Positions 42,880-49,732 of a stretch of 64,000 nt of DNA are shown here, one piece after another (position 1 is the first letter of the stretch; each line of letters starts with the position of its first letter). The position numbers and the translations under genes were made by a program. Source of the DNA: an uncultured Christensenella sp. (GTDB lineage: Bacteria; Bacillota; Clostridia; Christensenellales; Borkfalkiaceae); contig CAJKUC010000010.1 of NCBI GenBank assembly GCA_905203015.1, positions 1-64,000 on the forward strand, read 5' to 3'. The notes beneath the pieces are model-generated. The model saw only the letters and a program-made list of their open reading frames with translations, was not told the origin of the DNA and searched no databases.

Positions 42880-43149
42880 ATGAAAAATTACGGTGCAATT
42901 TTAAAAGAAATACGAATTTTGAACGGAAAAACACTTTTACAAGTGGAAAAAGACACGGGAATAAACAACGCAAATCTCAGTCGCTGGGAAAACGGAAAAG
43001 TTTTGCCAAATATTGATTTTTGCGTGCAACTTGCCGATTATTACGGTATAAGCCTTGATGAATTAGTCGGCAGAGATTACGAACGCACAACGAAAATAAA
43101 TAATCAAATCCGTGATAATCACGGAAATATAACGATCAATCAAAGGTGA
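42880..43149 (+). CDS. XRE-family phage repressor
   Basis: 89 residues. The N-terminal 62 form a helix-turn-helix: L-K-E-I-R-I-L-N-G-K-T-L-L-Q-V-E-K-D-T-G-I, then the recognition helix N-N-A-N-L-S-R-W-E-N-G and Y-G-I-S-L-D-E-L-V-G. The tail is short (N-H-G-N-I-T-I-N-Q) without a peptidase domain, so it would not be cleaved in an SOS response. It is divergent from the phage operon and faces the operators at 42789-42863, its likely targets. No obvious ribosome binding site; it may be read from a leaderless or short transcript. Confidence 0.85.
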   Translation: MKNYGAILKEIRILNGKTLLQVEKDTGINNANLSRWENGKVLPNIDFCVQLADYYGISLDELVGRDYERTTKINNQIRDNHGNITINQR

Positions 43150-43153
43150 AATT

Positions 43154-43360
43154 ATGCTTACAAATTTTCTTTTAACTATCATTGCAGCGCTTTTGACTGT
43201 TTATGTTGCAAAATGGTTTGGCTGGGAACCTGTCATAATTGCTATAATTTGTGCTATTGCAATTATTGCTGTAATTTATATAATTGCATTCATTATAAAA
43301 CAAAATGATAACAGAAAAGATATTTTAGATAATATAGAAAACGATTTTAAGAAACAATAA
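43154..43360 (+). CDS. Small two-span membrane protein after the phage repressor
   Basis: 68 residues: hydrophobic segments at about 4-20 and 26-49, then a charged tail ending K-K-Q. It begins four bases after the repressor stop codon and is probably co-transcribed, so it would be expressed in the lysogen. It may act in superinfection exclusion, a role often played by small membrane proteins next to repressors; that is speculation. Confidence 0.65.
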   Translation: MLTNFLLTIIAALLTVYVAKWFGWEPVIIAIICAIAIIAVIYIIAFIIKQNDNRKDILDNIENDFKKQ

Positions 43361-43701
43361 TTTTTTTGCGCATAGGCAAACGTGCCCCTGTCACCCCACA
43401 CGGGGCAACGAGGGGCACGCTTGCGCGCTACGCGCACGGTAACGAACTTTTGCGGCGCTCTGCGTATGCCGACGCAAGGTCGGCATTAAACCGATACGGC
43501 TTCCGGGTTGTGCTCCGCACGCTAATAGAGAAAAAAGGCGGGATCGGTTCCCGTCTTTTTCGTTTCTTCCGGCTCTCTCGTAGTCCGGCTTTTCTGCTCC
43601 GTCGGCTTCCGGCTCTCTCGCTCTGATCTCCTCTTTCGCGGTACTCTTGTGTACGTTCGGTTTCGTTTGGTGTCGCTTTTTCCGTTTTTGTAGTTCAATT
43701 T
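43361..43701. other. Hairpin-rich inovirus intergenic region (candidate origin/packaging signal)
   Basis: No gene. Three strong stems follow each other: CGTGCCCCT (43381-43389) with 43411-43419, enclosing a CCCC/GGGG hairpin; TGCGCG/CGCGCA (43422-43436); and ATGCCGAC/GTCGGCAT (43466-43486). Filamentous phages keep replication origins and the packaging signal as hairpins in one intergenic region. A terminator at 43537-43560 and a twice-repeated CTTCCGGCTCTCTCG follow. Confidence 0.6.
43537..43560 (+). terminator. Terminator in the inovirus intergenic region
   Basis: GGCGGGA/TCCCGTC stem (one G-U pair) followed by TTTTT; it probably ends the repressor transcript. Confidence 0.65.
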
Positions 43702-44069
43702 TAAAACCTGTATTTTACGAAATGTTATGTGTCTTCCCTTTCGGCGTTTTCTTTTCGCTTTTTTTCGTTTATCTGCCACGCCGTCCACATTCGTCGCGTT
43801 ATATGCCGCGAGTATTTATTCGAGAAATATTGAAAATCTCCCGTTTTCGTGTTCACGTACATCACGCGCCAGCAATGCGCCGAGGTCCTGTTCACTATGA
43901 ATACGTCTATTATTTCGTGCTTTTCCAGTCTGTAAAAGCAATATCTATGATACGCATAATTAAAGTATAATTTGTACGCCCTCTTGAAGTCGGGCGGCAA
44001 GCACCATAAAAGCCAATGTACGCGCCCGCCTTTCGGCGCTCCTATTCCCTGTTCGTTGCTCATTGTTTT
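43702..44069. repeat. Right copy of 368 bp direct repeat
   Basis: Differs from 37191-37558 at one base. To its right the sequence is unrelated to rep, so this copy ends exactly where rep would begin when read on the minus strand. Confidence 0.95.
43725..44063 (-). pseudogene. Second copy of the 112-residue inovirus protein, without its ribosome binding site
   Basis: Encodes the same 112 residues as 37214-37552. In the left copy the GGGAG site is supplied by the end of rep; here the bases upstream of the ATG are A-rich with no such site, and no promoter faces it. It is best seen as the relic of a second prophage unit rather than an expressed gene. Confidence 0.65.
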
Positions 44070-44158
44070 GCTTTTGTTATTTTTTTTCGTTGCAAAGCAG
44101 AGCCATTGCTTTCAAAAGGCAACTTTTCGGGAAATTCTATATTCATGCCCGTTTAGAA

Positions 44159-44187
44159 TTGACACAACAACGAAATTGCGCTACAAT
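44159..44187 (+). promoter_or_regulatory. Promoter of the Xer-like recombinase gene (probably leaderless transcript)
   Basis: TTGACA at 44159-44164 and TACAAT at 44182-44187, 17 bp spacer. Transcription should begin 6-8 bases later, at or next to the ATG at 44194. Confidence 0.7.
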
Positions 44188-44193
44188 AATGCT

Positions 44194-45291
44194 ATGGTGA
44201 AAGAAAATTATTATACAATGAGAAACGTTAAAGACCAGGAAAAGATTGCGGAAATTATCGAAAACCGACTTCCGCCCTTTTGCTTCGATTATTTTTTGGG
44301 AATCGAGTCGCTTACAAGTTGTCAGACGCGTTTGAAATACGCCTATGATCTCTGCATTTTTTTCGATTTTTTATGTCGTAAAAAATACAAAAAGAAAGCC
44401 CCCTTAGATCTTACGCTGGAAGACCTCGAAGGCGTTACAAATAACGACATCGAATTGTTTTTGAGTTATCTTTCCGGCTACAAATACAACGGCAAATTGC
44501 TTACCTGCGACGCTCCCGCCAAATCGCGCAAACTTTCCGCCGTACGCGCGATGTTCAAATATTTCTTCAATAAAGGCTACATCGAAGTGAATAACGCCGC
44601 AAAAGTATCTACGCCGAAATGCCGTGAAAAAGAGATTATCCGCCTTAATCCGTCGGAGGTTTCCGATCTTCTCGACGTAGCCGAAAGCGGGCGAGGATTG
44701 ACGAAACATGCGATCGGATACCATGATAAAACGCGCGTGCGCGATACTGCGATTCTCACCCTATTTCTCGGCACGGGAATACGTATCAGCGAACTTGTGG
44801 GATTAGACAACGAAAGCCTGAATTTCGACGATAATTCGTTTATCGTCACGCGAAAAGGCGGCGGGCAGGCGATCCTGTATTTTTCCGACGAAGTTGCTTT
44901 TGCGCTGAAAGAATATGTCGCTGAAAAGAAAAACGATCCGCGGATTCCGGAAAACGAAAACGCCCTCTTCTTATCCATGCAATATAAGCGTATCAATGTA
45001 CGTTCCGTGGAAGTTCTCGTAAAAAAATACAGTAAAACAGTGACGCCGTTAAAGAAGATTACCCCGCATAAATTACGCAGCACATACGGCACTCGTCTCT
45101 ATAACGAAACGGGAGATATTTATATCGTCGCCGACGTTCTGGGGCATAAAGACGTGAACACGACGAAAAAGCACTATGCCGCAATCACGCAGGAAAACCG
45201 TAAAAAAGTGGCTGCTGCGGTAAAATTGCATACGGATTTTACGGAAGAGCGCGAGAACAATATAAAAAATGACAACGAGGAGCACAATTAA
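44194..45291 (+). CDS. Xer-like tyrosine recombinase
   Basis: 365 residues. The N-terminal core-binding domain (about 20-150) is followed by the catalytic domain with Arg197 (G-T-G-I-R-I-S-E-L), H292-K-L-R295 and G-H318-K-D-V-N-T-T-K-K-H-Y328, the complete R-H-R-H-Y set. It is a chromosomal XerC/XerD-type or phage-type recombinase; position just outside the prophage repeat and beside hflX-lexA does not settle which. ATG 44194 has no ribosome binding site; ATG 44218 has none either. The open frame extends upstream into the repeat, but no start there is supported. Confidence 0.88.
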   Translation: MVKENYYTMRNVKDQEKIAEIIENRLPPFCFDYFLGIESLTSCQTRLKYAYDLCIFFDFLCRKKYKKKAPLDLTLEDLEGVTNNDIELFLSYLSGYKYNGKLLTCDAPAKSRKLSAVRAMFKYFFNKGYIEVNNAAKVSTPKCREKEIIRLNPSEVSDLLDVAESGRGLTKHAIGYHDKTRVRDTAILTLFLGTGIRISELVGLDNESLNFDDNSFIVTRKGGGQAILYFSDEVAFALKEYVAEKKNDPRIPENENALFLSMQYKRINVRSVEVLVKKYSKTVTPLKKITPHKLRSTYGTRLYNETGDIYIVADVLGHKDVNTTKKHYAAITQENRKKVAAAVKLHTDFTEERENNIKNDNEEHN

Positions 45292-45339
45292 GCCTATTAT
45301 TGTGCGATAAATGCTGTATGCAATAAAACGATGCATATA

Positions 45340-45396
45340 TTACGCGTGACACACTAATTGTATTATGGCAGGCATATCATATTATGACAGACAAAG
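45340..45396. repeat. Degenerate dyad array overlapping the hflX start
   Basis: TTACGCGTGACACAC (45340-45354), TTATGGCAGGCATAT (45363-45377) and TTATGACAGACAAAG (45382-45396) fit TTATG-N5-CATAA with changes. The third contains the hflX start codon, so a bound protein could block hflX expression. Confidence 0.45.
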
Positions 45397-46844
45397 TATA
45401 CACAACAACTAAATCCCCTTTCGACACCGATTTCGATTCCGTTGAGAAAGGCTGGAACGATAAGAAAAATATAAGCGAATATGCGAGTCAGACAAACTCC
45501 GTAATCGGAAACGTTGACGAATCGACGAAAGGCGCAACAGAAAAGATTTATATTTTACAACCGATTACGGAAGAAAATCAAAATGCCGCCTTTGCTCTTT
45601 TAGAAGAAGCGAAGGCACTGATAGAAAGCGCGGGCGCGAGTGTTGCAGGCTCTGTTGCACAGAAATTGCGCAATATTTCGCCTTCCACGATTTTCGGCGC
45701 GGGAAAATTATCGGAAATCCGCGATTTACTGGAAGGACTCGACGTAACGATTCTCTTCAACGGAGATCTTACGCCTTCGCAAACGCAAAATATTTCCGCC
45801 GCTCTTTCCGGACGAAAAGTGATCGATCGCACCACTTTGATCCTCGATATTTTTGCGCGCAACGCGAGATCTGCGGAAGGAAAATTACAGGTGGAACTGG
45901 CGCAACTCCGCTATTTGTATCCGCGATTAAAAGGTAAAGGCTCTGCTCTTTCTCGCCTCGGAGGAGGCGTCGGCACACGTGGCCCAGGCGAAACACGCTT
46001 GGAAACGGATCGCCGATATATCCGCGGGCGGATCGATTATCTTGAAAAACGCCTTTCCGAATTGGAAAAACGCAGAAAACTGCAGACGGAACGCCGCAAG
46101 AAAACCGGCGTACGAACGATTGCGCTTGTCGGCTACACGAATGCGGGAAAATCTACGCTTTTGAATTATTTGTGCAACGAAAACGTATACGCCGAGAATC
46201 GTTTGTTTGCCACGCTCGACGCCACCGCGCGAAAACTTTCGATCGACGGAACGGATTTCCTTCTTGTGGATACCGTAGGTTTTTTGCGAGATCTGCCTCA
46301 TCATCTGATCGAAGCGTTCAAATCCACGCTTGAAAGCGCGCTGAATTGCGATCTTGCGCTGATCGTCTGCGACGGCACGTCTGATTATGCAATGCAAATC
46401 GAAACGACGCTCCGCGCTTTGCGCTCGATGAATTTTTCCTCACCATACCTTGTTGTAGTCAATAAGAAAGATGTTCTTTCCGAATCGGAAAAATCGGATT
46501 TCCCGGCCGATTATACGCTGATTTCGGCAAAAACGGGTGAAGGGATCGGAGAACTGAAAGAAAAAATTTCCGCCCGTTTCCGCTCGGAATATACGGATTG
46601 CGTGCTTTTTGTTCCCTATTCTGCAACGCAACTTTATATGGCAAAGAAAAAATACCTTACGCAACAAAGCGTTTCTTACGAAAACGACGGAACGACGATC
46701 GTATGCCGTATTCAGAATGAACGAGTAAACGAATTTTCCCGCTGGATCAAATCCGTGCTTACCGCAAACACAGATACTTTCACTTCCGATACGCTGCGCT
46801 CCGATACGGTTTCCGAAATGAATGTCCGAAAAGATCTTCTATAA
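45384..46844 (+). CDS. hflX: Ribosome-associated GTPase HflX
   Basis: 486 residues. HflX splits stalled ribosomes under stress. After about 50 poorly conserved residues, the HflX-specific N-terminal domain has G-A-G-K-L-S-E-I and G-G-x-G-T-R-G-P-G-E-T-R-L-E-T-D-R-R (about 195-215) with a coiled coil behind it. The GTPase motifs are G1 G-Y-T-N-A-G-K-S-T, G3 D-T-V-G-F and G4 N-K-K-D. No clear ribosome binding site precedes ATG 45384, which lies within the dyad array; a later start is possible. A terminator follows. Confidence 0.95.
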   Translation: MTDKVYTTTKSPFDTDFDSVEKGWNDKKNISEYASQTNSVIGNVDESTKGATEKIYILQPITEENQNAAFALLEEAKALIESAGASVAGSVAQKLRNISPSTIFGAGKLSEIRDLLEGLDVTILFNGDLTPSQTQNISAALSGRKVIDRTTLILDIFARNARSAEGKLQVELAQLRYLYPRLKGKGSALSRLGGGVGTRGPGETRLETDRRYIRGRIDYLEKRLSELEKRRKLQTERRKKTGVRTIALVGYTNAGKSTLLNYLCNENVYAENRLFATLDATARKLSIDGTDFLLVDTVGFLRDLPHHLIEAFKSTLESALNCDLALIVCDGTSDYAMQIETTLRALRSMNFSSPYLVVVNKKDVLSESEKSDFPADYTLISAKTGEGIGELKEKISARFRSEYTDCVLFVPYSATQLYMAKKKYLTQQSVSYENDGTTIVCRIQNERVNEFSRWIKSVLTANTDTFTSDTLRSDTVSEMNVRKDLL

Positions 46845-46910
46845 ACACATACCGCAAAATTTCGAGAAGTTCTTGATACATTAAAAATAAAGCGCATGCA
46901 AAATACGCAC

Positions 46911-46946
46911 AAAAAAACGCGGTTGTTCGATCAATCGCGTTTTTTT
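46911..46946. terminator. Bidirectional terminator between hflX and the Cys-rich gene
   Basis: ACGCGGTTG pairs with CAATCGCGT (one G-U), flanked by A7 and T7. Confidence 0.85.
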
Positions 46947-47002
46947 CATGTTCTTCGGATACAACCTTTAACCGATATTTTTCGGCTGTGTATATGGCTC
47001 TG

Positions 47003-47311
47003 TTAAGATCTGTTGCGTTCGTCCGCTTCGTATTCCTCTTCGCTCGTGTAAATTTTATCTATTTTAATGGATGCAACGTCCTGAATATCCAGGCATTTTC
47101 CGCAATTATCGCATACTTTGTTCGGATCGAGATCGCATGTCTCGCATTCGAGGCAGCCGATACAATCGCGATCATACAATACGCATTTGATCGCATGATC
47201 CGTATGTTCCCCCGTTCCGCTCGTTCCGTTTTTTTCGCGCTTCTCCGATTTTTCGGAAAAATCCGCATTTTTGTTCGTCGCAATCTTTTTTTCGGATATA
47301 TTTTTCGGCAT
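47003..47311 (-). CDS. Small cysteine-rich protein, divergent from lexA
   Basis: About 102 residues. A lysine/glutamate-rich N-terminal half precedes eight cysteines arranged as C-x7-C-x2-C-x2-C-x2-C-x7-C-x2-C-x2-C, suggestive of a metal or Fe-S site. The tail is acidic. Start 47311 has GGGAG 9-13 nt upstream. Its promoter faces that of lexA across a LexA box, so it may be SOS-controlled. I do not recognise the family. Confidence 0.7.
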   Translation of the reverse strand: MPKNISEKKIATNKNADFSEKSEKREKNGTSGTGEHTDHAIKCVLYDRDCIGCLECETCDLDPNKVCDNCGKCLDIQDVASIKIDKIYTSEEEYEADERNRS

Positions 47312-47346
47312 ATTTGTTATCTCCCGCATCTTTTTTATCTGCCCCG

Positions 47347-47425
47347 ATTATAGCACAAAAAAATTAAAAAATCAAGAAAAAATGTCAAACATTTGTTTGC
47401 TTTTTCAAAAAAAGTATGCTATAAT
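47347..47425. promoter_or_regulatory. Divergent promoters sharing a LexA (SOS) box
   Basis: Minus promoter TTGATT (47375-47370) and TATAAT (47352-47347), 17 bp. Plus promoter TTGCTT (47397-47402) and TATAAT (47420-47425), 17 bp. The palindrome CAAACATTTGTTTG (47386-47399) overlaps the plus -35 and lies just upstream of the minus -35. It resembles the Firmicute LexA site GAAC-N4-GTTC. Confidence 0.75.
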
Positions 47426-47559
47426 AAAATCAGAAAAAATTTGTCGCCGATGATCGTTTTTTATCGTTAAAATCGGCAGACATAAACGGCAATCGCTTAT
47501 TCATAACTATCAAAAAAACGATCGCAAATATATAATATATTTTTCGGGGAGGATTTCGT

Positions 47560-48153
47560 ATGGATGAAAGCAAATTGATCAGGGTGATGGACTATATCCG
47601 CAGATTTTCGGATGAAAACGGCTATATGCCCTCCGTGCGCGAAATCGGCATGCATTGCGGTATTAAATCCACCGCTACGGTACATAGTTATATGGAAAGA
47701 TTGCAGGATAAAGGCTTCCTGAACAAAGCGGATAATAAAAAACGCGCCGTTACGATCGGAAAATCAAATTCCGTGAATATTCCCCTGCTCGGCACGGTGA
47801 CTGCGGGGCAACCCATTTTTGCTTACGAGAATTACGAAGAATATTATTCTTTCCCTATCGGCGAATTTCGCGGGGAAGATCTTTTCATGCTTCACGTGCA
47901 AGGCACTTCGATGATCAAAGCCGGCATACACGACGGCGATAAAATTATCGTACGCCGCCAGCAAACGGCAAACGACGGAGAAATCGTAGTAGCCCTCGTG
48001 GGCGAATCTTCCACAGTGAAGCGCTTCTACCGTAAAAACGGCAAAATCATACTCCATCCCGAAAACGACAGTCTGAGCGATTTCGTCTTTCTTCCTTCGG
48101 AAGTGAGTATACTCGGGAAAGTGGTCGGGCTGATCCGCAACGAAATTTCCTGA
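47560..48153 (+). CDS. lexA: LexA repressor
   Basis: 197 residues. The winged helix-turn-helix (1-65: G-Y-M-P-S-V-R-E-I-G, S-T-A-T-V-H-S-Y-M) binds SOS operators. The peptidase domain has the cleavage site Ala82-Gly83, Ser117 (G-T-S-M) and Lys154 (T-V-K-R), so RecA-stimulated self-cleavage is expected. GGGGAGG lies upstream of the ATG. A LexA box over its own promoter implies autoregulation. Confidence 0.96.
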   Translation: MDESKLIRVMDYIRRFSDENGYMPSVREIGMHCGIKSTATVHSYMERLQDKGFLNKADNKKRAVTIGKSNSVNIPLLGTVTAGQPIFAYENYEEYYSFPIGEFRGEDLFMLHVQGTSMIKAGIHDGDKIIVRRQQTANDGEIVVALVGESSTVKRFYRKNGKIILHPENDSLSDFVFLPSEVSILGKVVGLIRNEIS

Positions 48154-48199
48154 TTTTCTGAGAGGCTCTGTGCCGTAAAAGTAAACCGGAGGAAGCAAA

Positions 48200-48760
48200 A
48201 TGAAATTTTACTCGTTAAAGAGAAAAAATGCCTTTTCGCTTGCCATATTTTTTATCTGCCTGTCTTTGACTGTATTGTTTGCGGGCTGCGGCAAAAATAC
48301 GGAAGAAAAACCGCAGCCGTCCGCAGACGTAAAAAGAATTTGTTCTTTTGTCATTTCAAATTACGATTCGGAATTTCCGCTGAACTCGATTTCCCTTACC
48401 GTACGATACGGAATAAATTCCGCCGATTTTACAAACAATAAAGCGGTTTTTATGATCTACGGCAACGGCGACGAGCATCCCACGATTTTGCAAAGCATCG
48501 AAAATTTGGGAAACGACGATTATTCGTTTACCGTTTCCGACGGCGATTATACCTACAAGCAACAAACCGTATTAAGTTTCGGGAACGCTGTTTTCGATAA
48601 TACGGACGGCGGATTTTTCCTGGCTCTGTGCTTATTCGATAAAACGGATAATTTGTGTGAGAACCCGATCGCAGGTTATCGATACGCCGTGAAATATACG
48701 ATTGAAAACGAAAAAATTTCTTTTAAAATAAAGGGTGAATCTGTCATTCGTCATCACTGA
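48200..48760 (+). CDS. Predicted lipoprotein of unknown function
   Basis: 186 residues with a lipoprotein signal: basic start, hydrophobic stretch about 13-28, lipobox L-F-A-G-C at Cys30, then a polar linker. The mature part (about 150 aa) is beta-rich with no motif I recognise. GGAGGAAGC precedes ATG 48200. It follows lexA by 46 bp without a terminator, so it may be transcribed with it. Confidence 0.75.
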   Translation: MKFYSLKRKNAFSLAIFFICLSLTVLFAGCGKNTEEKPQPSADVKRICSFVISNYDSEFPLNSISLTVRYGINSADFTNNKAVFMIYGNGDEHPTILQSIENLGNDDYSFTVSDGDYTYKQQTVLSFGNAVFDNTDGGFFLALCLFDKTDNLCENPIAGYRYAVKYTIENEKISFKIKGESVIRHH

Positions 48761-48877
48761 CGCACATCTTGTCGGCGTCCGAATAACGTGACCTCCACGG
48801 CACAAAATACTGTATAAAAAGTGCAACAGGCAAAGCGCATTGCATTCCGCACCGCACAATAATCTCCGTCATAAAAA

Positions 48878-48940
48878 TAACGCTTTCTTTTTCCGTACGG
48901 CATTTGCCGTCAGCGGCGGAAGAAAGCGTTTTTCTTTTTT
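48878..48940. terminator. Bidirectional terminator between convergent genes
   Basis: AACGCTTTCTT..CCG pairs with CGG..AAGAAAGCGTT, with T-runs on either side; lies between the lipoprotein gene and rluB. The 100 bp before it show nothing else. Confidence 0.78.
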
Positions 48941-48958
48941 GTTCGTGATCGGTAAACG

Positions 48959-49663
48959 TTACAGTTTTTTCAACGATTCCACTTCTTTCGCCGTCAGCGG
49001 ACGAATCGCGCTGCGATCCAGCCCCGCAAGTGTAAGCGTTCCGATTTTTACGCGTTTTAAGAAACAGACGTTCTTTCCTATACTCTCGAACATCCGGCGT
49101 ATTTCTCTGTTTCTGCCTTCGCTGATCGTGATGTGCACTTTCGTATAATCTTTGTTCGTTTCCACGATGTGCGCTTTGCATTTTTTCGTGAGAACGCCGT
49201 CGAGTTCTATGCCGGAACGGATCGGATTCAGGTCTTTTTCCGTCAGCGTGCCCTCGATTTTGGCTAGATACGTTTTCTGCACTTCGTTTCTCGGATGTGT
49301 AAGCGCGTTGGAAAGATTTCCGTCGTTCGTCAGGATCAGCAGACCTTCCGTGTCGTAATCCAGTCTTCCTACGGGAAAGACTCTGCCGATTCCTTCGGGC
49401 AACAGGTCCGCCACTGTCTTTCTGCCGCGATCGTCGCTCATCGTGCACACCACCCCTTTCGGCTTGTTCATTACGTAATAAACGAGCGACGGCGCCGCGT
49501 TTCCGATCGGGTTGCCGTCTACCGCCACTTTATCGTTATCCGTCACGTCGGAGCCGAGAGTCGCCGTCTTTTCGTTGATCGTCACTCTTCCCGCCGCAAT
49601 CATTTCGTCAGCCTTACGGCGGCTTGCAACGCCCTGTTCCGCCAAAAATTTATTGATGCGCAT
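48959..49663 (-). CDS. rluB: 23S rRNA pseudouridine synthase (RluB/RsuA family)
   Basis: 234 residues. The S4 RNA-binding domain (M-R-I-N-K-F-L-A-E-Q-G-V-A-S-R-R-K-A-D) is followed by the catalytic domain with G-R-L-D-Y-D-T-E-G-L (catalytic Asp) and N-R-E-I-R-R-M-F. Firmicute members at this place in the scpAB cluster are called RluB. ATG 49663 has GAGG about 10 nt upstream; a GTG six bases earlier is the alternative. Last gene of the minus-strand cluster that starts at the M50 protease. Confidence 0.92.
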   Translation of the reverse strand: MRINKFLAEQGVASRRKADEMIAAGRVTINEKTATLGSDVTDNDKVAVDGNPIGNAAPSLVYYVMNKPKGVVCTMSDDRGRKTVADLLPEGIGRVFPVGRLDYDTEGLLILTNDGNLSNALTHPRNEVQKTYLAKIEGTLTEKDLNPIRSGIELDGVLTKKCKAHIVETNKDYTKVHITISEGRNREIRRMFESIGKNVCFLKRVKIGTLTLAGLDRSAIRPLTAKEVESLKKL

Positions 49664-49732
49664 ATTCACAATTCCTCATTCGTTCTTTTGCGACGTATTC
49701 CCGTCCGATCATTCTGCGGGAAATCGCAACTC

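Larger units (their letters stand above)
37191..44069 (-). mobile_element. Inovirus (filamentous phage) prophage, 6511 bp unit with flanking 368 bp direct repeats
   Basis: The unit 37191-43701 carries, on the minus strand, small early proteins, a pVIII-like coat protein, a Zot/pI-like ATPase, minor coat-like membrane proteins, an HUH replication initiator and a small unknown protein, plus a repressor module on the plus strand. Size and gene content fit Inoviridae. The right copy of the repeat (43702-44069) looks like the start of a second, truncated unit. No integrase gene lies inside. Confidence 0.85.

Noticed and set aside
43366..43626. 86-codon frame in the phage intergenic region
   Set aside because: It crosses all three strong hairpins and has no ribosome binding site; the region looks structural rather than coding.
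43972..44193. Upstream in-frame extension of the recombinase gene to an ATG inside the 368 bp repeat
   Set aside because: The extension lies partly in phage repeat on the opposite coding strand, is low-complexity, and the promoter at 44159-44187 is downstream of that ATG.
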